NCBI GenBank assembly: GCA_012031345.1
Contig: JAAUTS010000012.1
Location: 1 to 35,550 of the forward strand
Origin: Blastochloris sp.
Lineage (GTDB): Bacteria; Verrucomicrobiota; Verrucomicrobiia; Methylacidiphilales; JAAUTS01
DNA: 35,550 nucleotides
Direction: 5' to 3'
Shown piece by piece: positions 1-8,647 of the stretch. Position numbers and translations under genes: made by a program. The notes beneath the pieces were generated by a model. That model was not told where the DNA came from, ran no database searches, and saw only the letters and a program-made list of their open reading frames with translations. The stretch's first letter is position 1, and each line of letters begins with the position of its first letter.

Positions 1-465
1 CTTTTTAGTGATACGGCATCAAACCCTGCCGGGTGAAATCCGTTTCTCATCTCAAAAGGCCGTCCGGAGCCTCAATGAGTTTCTAAAACATACCTCAGAC
101 TGAAGCATGCATTCTGGGTTCGGAGACAGGGCGAACGCACTTTACTGATAGGCGCCTGAGGTAGGCTACATGTGCGGAATGTCTTTTTGTCTGCCGTCAC
201 TGCGAGGAGTCTTCGACACGGCCGTCCAGTGGGAAGTGGGGTTGGGGGGAGAGGTCGCGCTTAAGTGGATGGCAGGCTTTTGGCTTGTAACCAATCCCGA
301 TTACGAGCACGAAGCAGGGTGCTTTAGCGACCTACGCGGTTCCAGGGTCTTTGATCCGCGACTCCATTTTCCCCTGAAATTTTAGCTTTGCGAAGGGCTT
401 GGGTTCCGTCATGATCTCTCCTCGCTTTTGGAGAGCGTCCGCTCTGCCAAGGACACAAACTTTAA
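1..465. other. Stretch upstream of tRNA-Pro, no recognisable gene
   Basis: I recognise no protein or RNA family here. A 71-codon frame at 170-385 has no family resemblance and is rich in W, G and F; I treat it as chance. The stretch carries one copy of a short word (127-141, CAGGGCGAACGCACT) that recurs with one mismatch at 666-680 and inverted at 869-883. Several small hairpins are visible, for example CGCGG/CCGCG near 336-361, so an unrecognised structured RNA cannot be excluded. I looked for tmRNA, SRP RNA, 6S and RNase P RNA signatures and did not find them. Confidence 0.4.
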
Positions 466-555
466 CGGGCTGTAGCACAGCTTGGTAGTGCGCTTGAATG
501 GGGTTCAAGAGGTCCCGAGTTCAAATCTCGGCAGCCCGATAACGCTTGTGTCCTT
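449..555 (+). repeat. Inverted repeat bracketing tRNA-Pro
   Basis: AAGGACACAA at 449-458 is perfectly complementary to TTGTGTCCTT at 546-555. The arms lie 7 bases before and 6 bases after the mature tRNA ends, so leader and trailer of the transcript could pair into a 10-bp helix below the acceptor stem. A role in processing is inference; chance pairing is possible. Confidence 0.6.
466..539 (+). tRNA. tRNA-Pro (anticodon GGG)
   Basis: The sequence folds as a full cloverleaf. The acceptor stem is CGGGCTG (466-472) with CAGCCCG (532-538) and discriminator A539. The D-arm is GCAC/GTGC around AGCTTGGTA. The anticodon arm is CTTGA/TCAAG with loop ATGGGGT, giving GGG after T33. The T-arm is CCGAG/CTCGG with loop TTCAAAT. 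It reads proline codon CCC (and CCU by wobble). The 3' CCA is not encoded, so it must be added after transcription. A 10-bp inverted repeat flanks the gene (449-458 and 546-555) and would extend the precursor helix. Confidence 0.95.
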
Positions 556-665
556 TCTTCCCCTTGCTCCTCGTGCGTCCCGACCACAGCCACCTAAGGC
601 GGGTGTCGGGAAAGGCTTGGATGAATCGCAAGGACGCAAGGAGCGCGAAGGGAAGGGGGGGGTGA

Positions 666-883
666 CAGGGCAAACGCACTAAAGTTATTAAGTCTGTGCT
701 GTTTGAATCAGACAAGAACCTTTTTTAACCACAAAGCCCCCACGAATCCACCCCCTACCGCCCCACCGCCCAAAGGAAAAAACTTTTTTAATTCGTGTAA
801 CTTAGTGTCCACCTGCTCGCGACGTGTCGGAGTTCGTGGTTTAAACTCTTTCCTCTTTCTGAAATTTAAGTGCGTTTGCCCTG
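666..883. repeat. 15-bp perfect inverted repeat CAGGGCAAACGCACT
   Basis: CAGGGCAAACGCACT at 666-680 reappears as its exact reverse complement at 869-883, and a one-mismatch direct copy lies at 127-141. The pair encloses the element at 724-845. No transposase is visible. Confidence 0.6.
724..845. repeat. Palindromic repeat element, TTTAACCACRAA type
   Basis: The left end reads TTTAACCACAAAG with CACGAAT following. The right end reads TTCGTGGTTTAAA (833-845), with an inner ATTCGTG word (790-796). The end words are inverted copies with one or two mismatches or a one-base offset. The design, TTTAACC plus a short repeated word at each end, matches the elements at 9393, 10889 and 28403. There is no ORF inside. 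Confidence 0.5.
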
Positions 884-1159
884 GGGGGGTGATTTTTGAA
901 TTTGGATCGGAGGGTGGGGGAGCTTCGACTTGCTGACAGCGGATAGCTGTTCTGGAAACTTTACACTTCGCCTTGCCCAAGCAGGCGCGGAAACCGTCCG
1001 CGACCTAACGGCTATTCCCATTGACCTCCTCGCGGTGCCTCGCTACGAAAGAACCTTGTGTCTGAACCTGTTTCGGGCCCATGACGCTGTGCTGACCGCC
1101 CATCAGCATGCTTATATTAAGGGCACGCATCCATACACCTACCAAGAAAGAACATCACC

Positions 1160-2314
1160 ATGGCCAAAGTAGTCATCGAGCACGTTTACAAAATTTACGA
1201 CGGAGAAAAGGGTCGCCCGGATAAAGTTGCCGTGGACGACGCCCACTTCGAAATCGAAGACCGCGAATTCATGGTTTTGGTCGGTCCTTCCGGCTGTGGG
1301 AAAACCACCACCCTGCGCATGATCGCCGGCTTGGAAGAAATCAGCCGGGGCAAAATTTACATCGACGGCAAAGTCATCAACGACGTTCCTCCCAAGGACC
1401 GTGACATCGCCATGGTTTTTCAGAACTACGCGCTCTACCCGCACATGTCGGTTTATAAAAACATGGCTTTCGGGCTCCAGCTTCGCAAGGTGGCCCAATC
1501 GGAAATCGACCGCCGCGTTATGGATGCGGCCAAGATCCTCGGCCTGACCCATCCGGACAATCTCCTGGAGCGCAAACCCAAGGCACTCTCCGGCGGTCAA
1601 CGTCAACGTGTTGCCCTGGGCCGCGCCATCGTGCGTCAACCCAAGGCCTTTCTCTTTGACGAACCCCTCTCCAACCTCGATGCCAAGATGCGGGTGGAAA
1701 TGCGCACGGAAATCTCCAAACTTCACCTCCGCCTCAACAGCACCATGATCTACGTCACCCACGATCAGGTCGAAGCCATGACCATGGCGGATCGCATTGT
1801 GGTCATGAAAGATGGCAAGATCCAGCAACTGGCCGAGCCCCTCACCATCTACAACCAACCCGCCAACCTCTTCGTGGCAGGCTTCATCGGCAGCCCCCCC
1901 ATGAACTTCCTCCACGGCATCATCGTGAAAAAGAACAACTCGATCGTCTTCGAAGAACGCAGCAAAGAAGGTGCCCTACCCGGACCCGTGGCCCTGACCT
2001 TGGACGACGAACATGCCCGCAAGCTGGCCCCCTACGAAAACAAAAACGTCGTGCTTGGCATTCGCCCGGAGAACTTGGAAGACAAGCTCTACGTCAGCGA
2101 TCCCGACCCCGGCTCCATCTTCGAATCCACCCTCGAAGTGCTCGAACCCATGGGCGCCGAGACCTATCTTTACCTCAACACGGGCCATCATAGCATCATC
2201 GCCCGCTCGCAACAGGTTCAGACCAAAAATGAAGTGGGCCATCCGATCAGCCTCGTGGCCGACATGAAAAAAGCCCGCTTCTTCGACACCGCCACGGAAA
2301 ATCTCATCGCCTAA
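1160..2314 (+). CDS. ugpC: ABC transporter ATP-binding protein, UgpC/MalK/MsmX type
   Basis: This is the ATPase subunit of a carbohydrate ABC importer (CUT1/MalK class), which powers uptake of sugars or glycerol phosphates from the cytoplasmic face of the membrane. Visible motifs are Walker A GPSGCGKT (42-49), Q-loop Q88, signature LSGGQ (143-147), Walker B LFDEP (165-169) and H-loop His201. A C-terminal extension of about 150 residues fits the regulatory/OB domain of the family, and 384 aa is the normal length. No permease or binding protein gene is nearby. Orphan MsmX-like ATPases often serve several transporters, so the substrate cannot be named. The start at 1160 fits the family N-terminus; the ribosome binding site is weak. 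Confidence 0.93.
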   Translation: MAKVVIEHVYKIYDGEKGRPDKVAVDDAHFEIEDREFMVLVGPSGCGKTTTLRMIAGLEEISRGKIYIDGKVINDVPPKDRDIAMVFQNYALYPHMSVYKNMAFGLQLRKVAQSEIDRRVMDAAKILGLTHPDNLLERKPKALSGGQRQRVALGRAIVRQPKAFLFDEPLSNLDAKMRVEMRTEISKLHLRLNSTMIYVTHDQVEAMTMADRIVVMKDGKIQQLAEPLTIYNQPANLFVAGFIGSPPMNFLHGIIVKKNNSIVFEERSKEGALPGPVALTLDDEHARKLAPYENKNVVLGIRPENLEDKLYVSDPDPGSIFESTLEVLEPMGAETYLYLNTGHHSIIARSQQVQTKNEVGHPISLVADMKKARFFDTATENLIA

Positions 2315-2395
2315 GCCCGCTAAACCCCCACTCTGTTCAACCACAAGTTGGGGCGCGGCCGCGCCAAAGGGCAGGAGCTCTCAGCCTGAGCTGCC

Positions 2396-2896
2396 TCAAG
2401 CCTGAACGTCTTCGGGATGCCCCGTCCGGGCAATGTAATCCTCAATCCGGAACAAATTATTTTCCGCCCGTCGCGTGATTTTGAGCAAGGCATCCATGGC
2501 CGAAACCTCCTCGACCTGTTCCTCCAAAAACCACTGCATAAAGTTCTGGGTCAAGCGATCTCCATGCTCCGAGGCCTTGTTATAGATGGCTTCAATCTGC
2601 TGGGTCACACGCAACTCCTGCGCGTGGGCCAACACAATCGCCTCCTCCACCGAGGCAAAGCTGGAAACGGGCTGGGGAATGGCGGGAATGGTGATCTTCT
2701 GATCCGTGTCATTCAGATAACCCAACATCTTCATGGCATGGGACCGCTCCTCATCCGCCTGTTTGGCAAAGTATTTGGAAAGTTCCGGCAACACCTCCGA
2801 TTCCAACCAACAGGAGAGAGCCACGTATTGCAGGAAGGCCGCCATCTCATGGCCCACCTGTTCATTGATCAATTGGGACGTGCTTGAGTGTATCAT
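2396..2896 (-). CDS. ftnA: Non-heme ferritin, FtnA type
   Basis: This encodes an iron-storage ferritin of 166 aa, against 165 in E. coli FtnA. The ferroxidase-centre residues fall at the same numbers as in E. coli: Glu17, Glu50, His53 (in EERSH), Glu94, Gln127 and Glu130, with Tyr24 also present. FtnA subunits assemble into 24-mer shells that oxidise Fe(II) and store it as ferric mineral. There is no bacterioferritin heme-ligand Met at the usual place, and no signal peptide, so it is cytoplasmic. It is divergent from the following lpxK gene. No iron-responsive operator is recognised in the spacer. Confidence 0.93.
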   Translation of the reverse strand: MIHSSTSQLINEQVGHEMAAFLQYVALSCWLESEVLPELSKYFAKQADEERSHAMKMLGYLNDTDQKITIPAIPQPVSSFASVEEAIVLAHAQELRVTQQIEAIYNKASEHGDRLTQNFMQWFLEEQVEEVSAMDALLKITRRAENNLFRIEDYIARTGHPEDVQA

Positions 2897-3029
2897 GAGA
2901 GCAATTTAGTGGATGGCGGAGTCATTGCAAACCCTCATCTCCCGCAACTTTCTCCTCCTACCCCCTTCCATTCGAGTCGATAAATGCTTTGTGCCGAGCC
3001 GCCTCCCTGTGGTTGAATCAAGGGCTTTT

Positions 3030-4208
3030 ATGGCAGATAAACCGCTGGAGCAGCTCGAACAGTTCGCCATCGAGGTCATACTCGAACGGCGTTACGGCAA
3101 GCGCGCCGCCCTCCTCCGCTCCTTCCTCCATCTGCTCTCCCTGCTCTACACCCGCATCGTCCGCCTGCGTTGGTGGCTCTACCAAAACCGCATCATACGC
3201 TGGCACCCCACCGGCGCCCTCATCATCAGCGTGGGCAACCTCACCGTGGGGGGCACGGGCAAAACGCCCATCGTGGAAAAATTCGCCAAAACCCTGGCCC
3301 AACATGGACGCAAGGTCGCCATCCTCAGCCGCGGCTACAAAAGCGTGCCCAAACCGCTGACCCAGCGTCTCATCGATCGCTACCTTCGCTTTCGCGGAGA
3401 AGATCCCCCGCGCGTCGTCTCCGACGGACGCTCCCTCCTGCTGGACTCCGAGCGGGCCGGGGACGAACCCTACATGCTCGCCTCCAACCTTCAGGATGTT
3501 GTTGTTCTCGTCGATAAAAACCGCGTCAAAAGCGCGCTCTACGCCATCGACCGTTTCCGTTGCGACACCATGTTGCTGGACGACGGCTACCAATACCTGC
3601 CTTTGAAGGAACGGCTCAACATTGCTCTGGTGGATCGGCACACGCCCTTTGGCAACGAATACCTGCTGCCCCGAGGCACCCTGCGTGAACCGCGGGAACA
3701 TCTCAGCCGGGCGGATCACATCTTTATTACGAAATGCGACGGTTCGGACATCTCCCTGCTCAAGGATCGAATCCGTCATTACAACCGCCACGCGGAACTC
3801 ATCGAGTGCGCCCACTACCCGCTTTATCTCCAGGACCTTTACACGGGGGAACAAAAACCTCTCAGCTATCTTCAGGACCGTGACATTGGCGCCATCGCGG
3901 GCATTGCCGTGCCGGAAAGTTTTGAAGAAGGACTCAAACGACTCGGCGGACGCCTGATTTACAGCCGACACTACGCGGATCACCATCGCTTCAGTCAGCA
4001 GGAAGTGTTAAATGCCATCAACCGCACCCGCACCCGGGGTGGCCACGCCCTGCTCACCACGGAAAAAGACGCCGTGCGCTTCCCCCGAGTGGATCGACGC
4101 GACCTGCCCATCTACTTCCTGCGCGTGGAAATCCGCCTCATCAACACCAGTGAACGCTTTGAAGACCTCATCCTCCGCCTCTGCCGCATGAACGGAACCA
4201 AAAATTAA
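3030..4208 (+). CDS. lpxK: Tetraacyldisaccharide 4'-kinase LpxK
   Basis: LpxK phosphorylates the 4' position of tetraacyldisaccharide 1-phosphate to make lipid IVA at the inner membrane. The P-loop lies in [11 protein letters not shown], followed by SRGYKS. Later motifs include DDGYQY, the LLPRG-LREP stretch and a TTEKDAVR-like segment, all typical of the family. A hydrophobic N-terminal helix ([15 protein letters not shown]) anchors it. At 392 aa it is longer than E. coli LpxK (328), mainly through an N-terminal [10 protein letters not shown] segment. The frame is open from 2913, but 3030 is chosen because homology-like sequence begins there and AAGGG precedes it. It shows that the organism makes lipid A. 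Confidence 0.92.
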   Translation: MADKPLEQLEQFAIEVILERRYGKRAALLRSFLHLLSLLYTRIVRLRWWLYQNRIIRWHPTGALIISVGNLTVGGTGKTPIVEKFAKTLAQHGRKVAILSRGYKSVPKPLTQRLIDRYLRFRGEDPPRVVSDGRSLLLDSERAGDEPYMLASNLQDVVVLVDKNRVKSALYAIDRFRCDTMLLDDGYQYLPLKERLNIALVDRHTPFGNEYLLPRGTLREPREHLSRADHIFITKCDGSDISLLKDRIRHYNRHAELIECAHYPLYLQDLYTGEQKPLSYLQDRDIGAIAGIAVPESFEEGLKRLGGRLIYSRHYADHHRFSQQEVLNAINRTRTRGGHALLTTEKDAVRFPRVDRRDLPIYFLRVEIRLINTSERFEDLILRLCRMNGTKN

Positions 4209-4286
4209 CCAACACCTAACACGCTCCCTTCACGCCTTGGGATCGAATCATTTTTTAAACAAAATACCTTCCAGCCGCGTCTTGTT

Positions 4287-4805
4287 ATGATGTCGGGATC
4301 ACCCATCTTGGAAAGGCTTTACGATGAACACGCGGATGCGGTCTTTGGTTTTCTTTTACACCTCAGTGGCAGTGAGGCGGATGCGCGGGATTTGTTGCAG
4401 GACGTTTTTTTGAAATTGGTCAGGAAACCCGGCCTGTTGGGTTCCGTCCACCATATCCGCGCTTTCCTGCTCCGCATGGCCCATCACGCCTTTGTCGATT
4501 CCATCCGCCGTCGCCAAACCCGCGAACGATCCGCCCTGGCCTTGGGAGAGGCGTCCTGCTGGTTTGCTCATCAACATCCGCCCGGAATGGAACAGGATTG
4601 GGGGCCGGAAGTTTCCCGCGCCATGACTCAAATTCCAGCGGAGCAGCGGGCCGTGCTGCATTTGAAACTTTGGCAGGAACGGACTTTTGCCGAAATCGGT
4701 CAAATTCTCGGCATCTCCACCCACACCGCCGCCAGTCGTTACCGCTATGCTTTAAACAAAATGGAAGCCTTGCTGCGTCCTCACTATGAACAACGCCATG
4801 ACTGA
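4287..4805 (+). CDS. ECF-type RNA polymerase sigma factor
   Basis: This 172-aa protein has sigma region 2 at about residues 8-80, including the DLLQDVFLKLV core-binding helix and the DSIRRR segment, and region 4 at about 108-165, ending in a helix-turn-helix (FAEIGQILGISTHTAASRYRYAL). It lacks regions 1 and 3, as expected for an extracytoplasmic-function factor. It would direct RNA polymerase to a small set of promoters, probably including its own. Its end overlaps the next gene, encoding a one-pass membrane protein that is the obvious candidate for its anti-sigma partner. The stimulus is unknown. Confidence 0.9.
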   Translation: MMSGSPILERLYDEHADAVFGFLLHLSGSEADARDLLQDVFLKLVRKPGLLGSVHHIRAFLLRMAHHAFVDSIRRRQTRERSALALGEASCWFAHQHPPGMEQDWGPEVSRAMTQIPAEQRAVLHLKLWQERTFAEIGQILGISTHTAASRYRYALNKMEALLRPHYEQRHD

Positions 4806-5169
4806 TTTCGAAAAAAAATTACAACAGCTTGAGCCCCTGTCCGCTCCCTCTGATCTTCGGGATCGGATTCTTCGCGCCTGCTCGCGGGAAGAAGAGTCGA
4901 ACGCGTCCGCCTGCGGTCTTCTTTCCTGGCTTAGGCTCCTGTATCCCGGTCATGCTTGGAGTTTGGGCTTTGCCGCTCTCTGGCTTTTGGTCTTGGCTCT
5001 CCATTTGGACACCCCGGAGCGCACTGTCCCTTCAGGCCCCACCTTGTCTTGGATCGCCTGGAAAGAAATGCAGAAGGAGCAGATTTTGTTACTGGCCCAA
5101 CTGGAAACCCCCCGCTTTGAAGTCAATCTGCAACAAGGCAGCTTCGCTCTGCCCAAGGAGGATTTATGA
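4786..5169 (+). CDS. Small one-pass membrane protein, putative anti-sigma partner
   Basis: This 127-aa protein has a charged N-terminal cytoplasmic segment, one membrane helix at about 57-74 (Trp/Leu/Ala rich), and a short extracytoplasmic tail. It overlaps the ECF sigma gene by 20 bases, or by 8 if the second ATG at 4798 (ATGACTGA junction) is used. Size, topology and position match membrane anti-sigma factors, but I see no zinc-binding HxxxCxxC motif, so the role is inferred from context only. The stop overlaps the start of the next gene as ATGA, so the three genes are translationally coupled. Confidence 0.75.
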   Translation: MNNAMTDFEKKLQQLEPLSAPSDLRDRILRACSREEESNASACGLLSWLRLLYPGHAWSLGFAALWLLVLALHLDTPERTVPSGPTLSWIAWKEMQKEQILLLAQLETPRFEVNLQQGSFALPKEDL

Positions 5170-6623
5170 AACTGACCCGACTCTTGCGACCCCTCAGCAT
5201 TACCCTGCTTGCCCTTTTCACCCTGATCGCCCTGTTTTACGCCGTGATAAATTGGCGAGGTGCCCATGCTTGGAAGAAGGCGGAAACCCAACTGCGGGCC
5301 AAAGGCGAACCTCTCAGCATCGCAGAACTTCTCCCTGAACCTGTTCCTGACGACCAAAACGTAGCCATGGCCCCGGTCTTCCAGGAGCTGTTCACCCATG
5401 AAAGCACCAGCCAACAACCCGCTATGAGCCTTGAAAGCCCACCCAAGGCAAGACTTAAGCAACTGCGCGAGATTCTGAATCTTCACCCCAATCAAGCAGA
5501 CACACTTCCTGCCTTTGATCGCGCCAGAGCTTCAAAATTCAAATCAACGCCGGAACTGGAAGCCGCTTTTACAAAACATGATGCCCTGCTTAAAGAGTTG
5601 GAGGATGCCTTGAATCGTCCACTGATCAGTTGGAATTTGGATTATGAGAAGAGTTTTTTACTGACCATGCCTCACCTGGGCATCCTCTTGGATTTGGCCA
5701 AGGTATATCAGTTACGCGCCTTGATGCGTCTGGAAAAAAATGACTCGGAAGGCGCACTGCAAGACTTGGCCCTTCAACTAAGATTGGCAACCATCGCAGA
5801 ACAAGGTTCCTTGATGATCGGTTATTTAGTCGCAACCACCATTCGACAAACACACACAAACACGGCTTGGGAAATTTTACACCGACAAGCGTGGAATTCC
5901 GCCCAAATTTCTAAACTCGGTTCCCTTCTCAACAACCAGGACCCTTTAAACTCGCTCAACATGTCCCTCCGCTGGGAACGTGCAGCATTTTTGGATTTGA
6001 CCGCTCAGAAAAGTTTCAACTTGATGTATGACTTGATCGGCATTGCCCAGGATTCAAATGAAAAGGTGCCCTTGTCCGTTCAAATGGGTATCTGGGTGTG
6101 GAAGGCTCTTCCAGAGGGTCGGCTGGATTCTGATAGAGCTCATTATGTGGAATGCATGGAACTGATCATGGGCTGGAAAGAGGCAAAAGAACTTAAACCG
6201 ATGTCCACACGTTTTAATGATCGTATAAAACAAACTGGGTTTATCACTCAGGCAGTCAATATTTGGACCTACAAAAGTATACCCGCATACAGTCCAATCC
6301 TGATGAGAGCAGCGCAAATTCAGGCTAATCTTGGATTTGTCCAAACCGCGTTGGCGATAGAACGCTATCGACTAGCCACCGGAAGGATTCCCGACTCTTT
6401 GGATCTCTTGATCCCGGACTACCTGCCCTCCCTTCCTCAAGACCCCATCAGCGGACGGCCTCTTTTCTACAATAACCGTAGGGACGGTTCCTACCTTCTG
6501 TATTCTATCGGCTGGAACGAGAAGGATGATGGCGGTGAACCAAACCGGGACGCAAAACAGGGCGACTGGGTCTGGCCCTCTCACCCCGGAATTCTTAAAC
6601 TGAAAGAATCCTCCAAACCTTAG
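5166..6623 (+). CDS. Membrane-anchored protein of unknown function with pseudopilin-like C-terminus
   Basis: The 485-aa product has one N-terminal signal-anchor helix (about 10-29) and a large, mostly helical extracytoplasmic part. The last 90 or so residues read like the tail of a type II secretion pseudopilin: an AIERYRLATGRIPDSL segment, then LPQDPISGRPL, then a YLLYSIGWNEKDDGGEP turn. Such tails are seen in many proteins of unknown function in the PVC group. GGAGG lies just before the ATG, and the start overlaps the preceding stop (ATGA). The gene is co-transcribed with the sigma factor and its membrane partner, suggesting a sensor, effector or client of that regulon; the function is not known. 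Confidence 0.7.
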   Translation: MKLTRLLRPLSITLLALFTLIALFYAVINWRGAHAWKKAETQLRAKGEPLSIAELLPEPVPDDQNVAMAPVFQELFTHESTSQQPAMSLESPPKARLKQLREILNLHPNQADTLPAFDRARASKFKSTPELEAAFTKHDALLKELEDALNRPLISWNLDYEKSFLLTMPHLGILLDLAKVYQLRALMRLEKNDSEGALQDLALQLRLATIAEQGSLMIGYLVATTIRQTHTNTAWEILHRQAWNSAQISKLGSLLNNQDPLNSLNMSLRWERAAFLDLTAQKSFNLMYDLIGIAQDSNEKVPLSVQMGIWVWKALPEGRLDSDRAHYVECMELIMGWKEAKELKPMSTRFNDRIKQTGFITQAVNIWTYKSIPAYSPILMRAAQIQANLGFVQTALAIERYRLATGRIPDSLDLLIPDYLPSLPQDPISGRPLFYNNRRDGSYLLYSIGWNEKDDGGEPNRDAKQGDWVWPSHPGILKLKESSKP

Positions 6624-6762
6624 CCGCTGGAATGCCGTATCAACAGAACCTCCAGCTTAGTGAATTTCACGTCTTGGGGTTGCACCTTTCTCCTCACATT
6701 TGTTTCACAAATTTTTTACTTTTTTCTAACAAATCCGGCCGTTCCTGCGTTAAGCTCGGGAC

Positions 6763-8418
6763 ATGAAACCAACCCAGCACTCCCTGATTCTGATTCTCTG
6801 TCTGCTTGTTTCACTGGTTCCCGCCCAGGCGCAGTATGAGGACAAATTGAAATCTCTGCGTCACAACATCGGTCAGGCCGATTCCGCCAGCAGCAGCTCG
6901 GAGTCACGACTTTCCAAAACGCGGGAGGAACTGAGCGCCTTACAGCAAGTGGAAAGTTTTGTGGCTAAGGATGACTTCAGCAATGCCATCCGCATCGTCA
7001 AGCGGGCTTTGGCCCGGAGTGAAAACGAAGCCAACCAAAAGCTTTGAACCGCGCTTCTGGCCGATCTGGAAAAAGAACAGGCCGCATACCACGCCGCGCT
7101 GGAGAAAAAAGTGGAGACCCAACTCAAACTTGCGGCTGAAGCGGTGATGAAGGCCAAGACCCTGCCCGAGTTGGATGCGGTGACGGATGACCTCACCCAT
7201 TTTTCTTCGGAAGAGCTCAACCGCGGCAGCAGTCCCCAGATCAATCGTCTGCGTAACCGAATCAGTCAGGCTCAGAGTTTTATCAATCGTTGGCAGGAAT
7301 ATTTCCTGGCGGGTGTGGAGGAAAATCCGGGGAGGCAACTGGAAATCCTGAACGACCTTACCCGCAGCCGCTCCTCCTATCGTCTCCTGGCCCCGGAGTT
7401 TCTGACTTCCTTGCGCGATTCCCTCTTGAAACAGCAGGTAGCCAAGGTGGATCAGGTGGTGGAATCCCTGAAGCCCAGGCTGGCTAAAGCCAAGGGAGTT
7501 GATGATGTGCAAATCCTGTTGGAAGAAATTCAGCAACTACAAAACGGCCTGACCTACTCTTCCGTGCCACGTCGGAAGCTGGAACGAGTCGTCACCACCC
7601 TGAACTATTGGCTACAGGTCCTGAGCGCGGAAGCGTCGGGCCAATCCCAAAATCTGCTCGGCCAACTCAACAACATGGAAAGCAATTCCTACAATTTTCA
7701 AGCCGACTTGATTGACCAGGACTGGGTCGAAGCCAAACGACGTCAGGCTCTGGCCAATCTCAACCCGGAATATCAAAAGCGGGTCAAAGTCCTGCGCCCC
7801 CTCGTGGATGAAGCCTTGGTGGCCAGCACCAAGCAGGGCGATCTCGAATCCCTGCACATCACTTTGGAGACACTGCTCAATCATTCCAACTTTTCCGGCC
7901 AACTACGAAGTCAAATCAATGACCTACGCAATGAAGTCCGCAGTCTGAGCCGTTTGCATGAAAGTCTGAAGGATCAGGATGAGGCTTTGTTTCTCAAGGA
8001 GGCGGGCAAAAAGTTGTCAGACTCCAATCCCTGGGTGGGTTTTTCCCGCTCCTTGCGCCAACCCCTGCTGGTCAAGGGCGCGGAACAATTTTATGGTCTG
8101 AAGTTGAGCTTCAAAAAAGATCAAAACCTGCACCCGGCCCTGCGCGACCTCGCCAGCGCTGCGGCAGGGAAGAATGATTGGAAAACCGCCCTGAGCGCCC
8201 ATCAACTCATCACCCGGCTCAGTCCCCAGGAAGTCGTCACCTCGGACCAGCAACGTCTCGCCGCGATTCAAGCCTACCTCGAAGGTATGCGCTTGAAGGA
8301 AGCAGGAGAAAAGGATCTGGCCATGGCCTCCCTTCAATTGGTGCTTTACCATGATGGAACCGGTGTCCCCCGGCAACAAGCCATCGCAGCCCTGCAAGAG
8401 CTGCGCGCCGCGCGTTGA
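6763..8418 (+). CDS. Secreted coiled-coil protein with an in-frame TGA
   Basis: An N-terminal signal peptide ends at AQA before QYEDK. The rest is long charged helices rich in Q, L, E and K, typical of coiled coils, with an AHQLITRLSPQ repeat-like C-terminal region resembling TPR helices. A TGA at 7045-7047 interrupts the frame, but the same frame stays open from 7048 to 8418 with the same composition, so this was one 551-codon gene. Given the many indels in this window, the stop is probably a base error; a real truncation is possible. It is the first gene on this strand before tolQ and may work with that system in the periplasm; I cannot assign a family. Confidence 0.7.
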
Positions 8419-8431
8419 GGAGGGGGGGAGG

Positions 8432-8519
8432 GTTACTCGTTTCGAGTTTCGGGTTTCTAGTTGCTGAAAACTGAACACTAAAAACCGCAAACTCATTTCT
8501 GTCTTAAAACTTTAAACTC
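8432..8519 (-). repeat. Dispersed repeat family F, inverted copy
   Basis: Read on the minus strand it runs TTTAAAGTTTTAAGACAGAA, then ATGAGTTTGCGGTTTTTAGT, then GTTCAGTTTTCAGCAACTAG, then AAACCCGAAACTCGAAACGA. Close copies lie at 20301-20380 and 31250-31329 and a weaker one at 30511-30593. It fills the gap between the coiled-coil gene and tolQ. Confidence 0.8.
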
Positions 8520-8529
8520 CACCTAAGCA

Positions 8530-8575
8530 GGGCCGGGCGGGACGCCCAGCCCAGCGGACAAGATGTCCGCGCTAC
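8530..8575. repeat. Twin short hairpins
   Basis: Two compact palindromes lie side by side: GGGCG-GGA-CGCCC (8535-8547) and GCGGACA-AGA-TGTCCGC (8554-8570). Both have three-base loops containing GA. They follow a dispersed repeat and precede tolQ. No T-run follows, so they are not a classical terminator. They look like a small REP-type intergenic repeat. Confidence 0.55.
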
Positions 8576-8647
8576 ATCAAAGACGTTCGGAACCAACCTA
8601 CTTTCGCGGTTCCTTGACGAATCTGCGGCAACCCATGATAATCCGTG

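Larger units (their letters stand above)
540..1159. other. Repeat-rich intergenic stretch before the ABC ATPase gene
   Basis: No gene is recognised between the tRNA and the ATPase start. The stretch holds a 15-bp perfect inverted repeat (666-680 and 869-883), a TTTAACCAC-type palindromic element between those arms (about 724-845), a short copy of a second dispersed repeat (about 932-970), and the leader of the ATPase gene. A frame at 930-1172 overlaps the real ATPase start, resembles nothing I know and is rejected. A weak promoter-like pair, TTGACC at 1020-1025 and TACGAA 17 bases later, is low confidence. Confidence 0.5.

Noticed and set aside
170-385. 71-codon ORF before the tRNA
   Set aside because: No family resemblance, odd composition and no ribosome binding site; likely chance.
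930-1172. 80-codon ORF running into the ABC ATPase start
   Set aside because: Begins in a dispersed repeat, overlaps a certain gene start and resembles nothing known.
7045-7047. Selenocysteine at the TGA
   Set aside because: No convincing hairpin directly downstream, and a structural coiled-coil protein has no reason for Sec; base error is simpler.
8432-8519. CRISPR array
   Set aside because: The repeats are few, scattered over kilobases and not separated by regular spacers; no cas genes are present.
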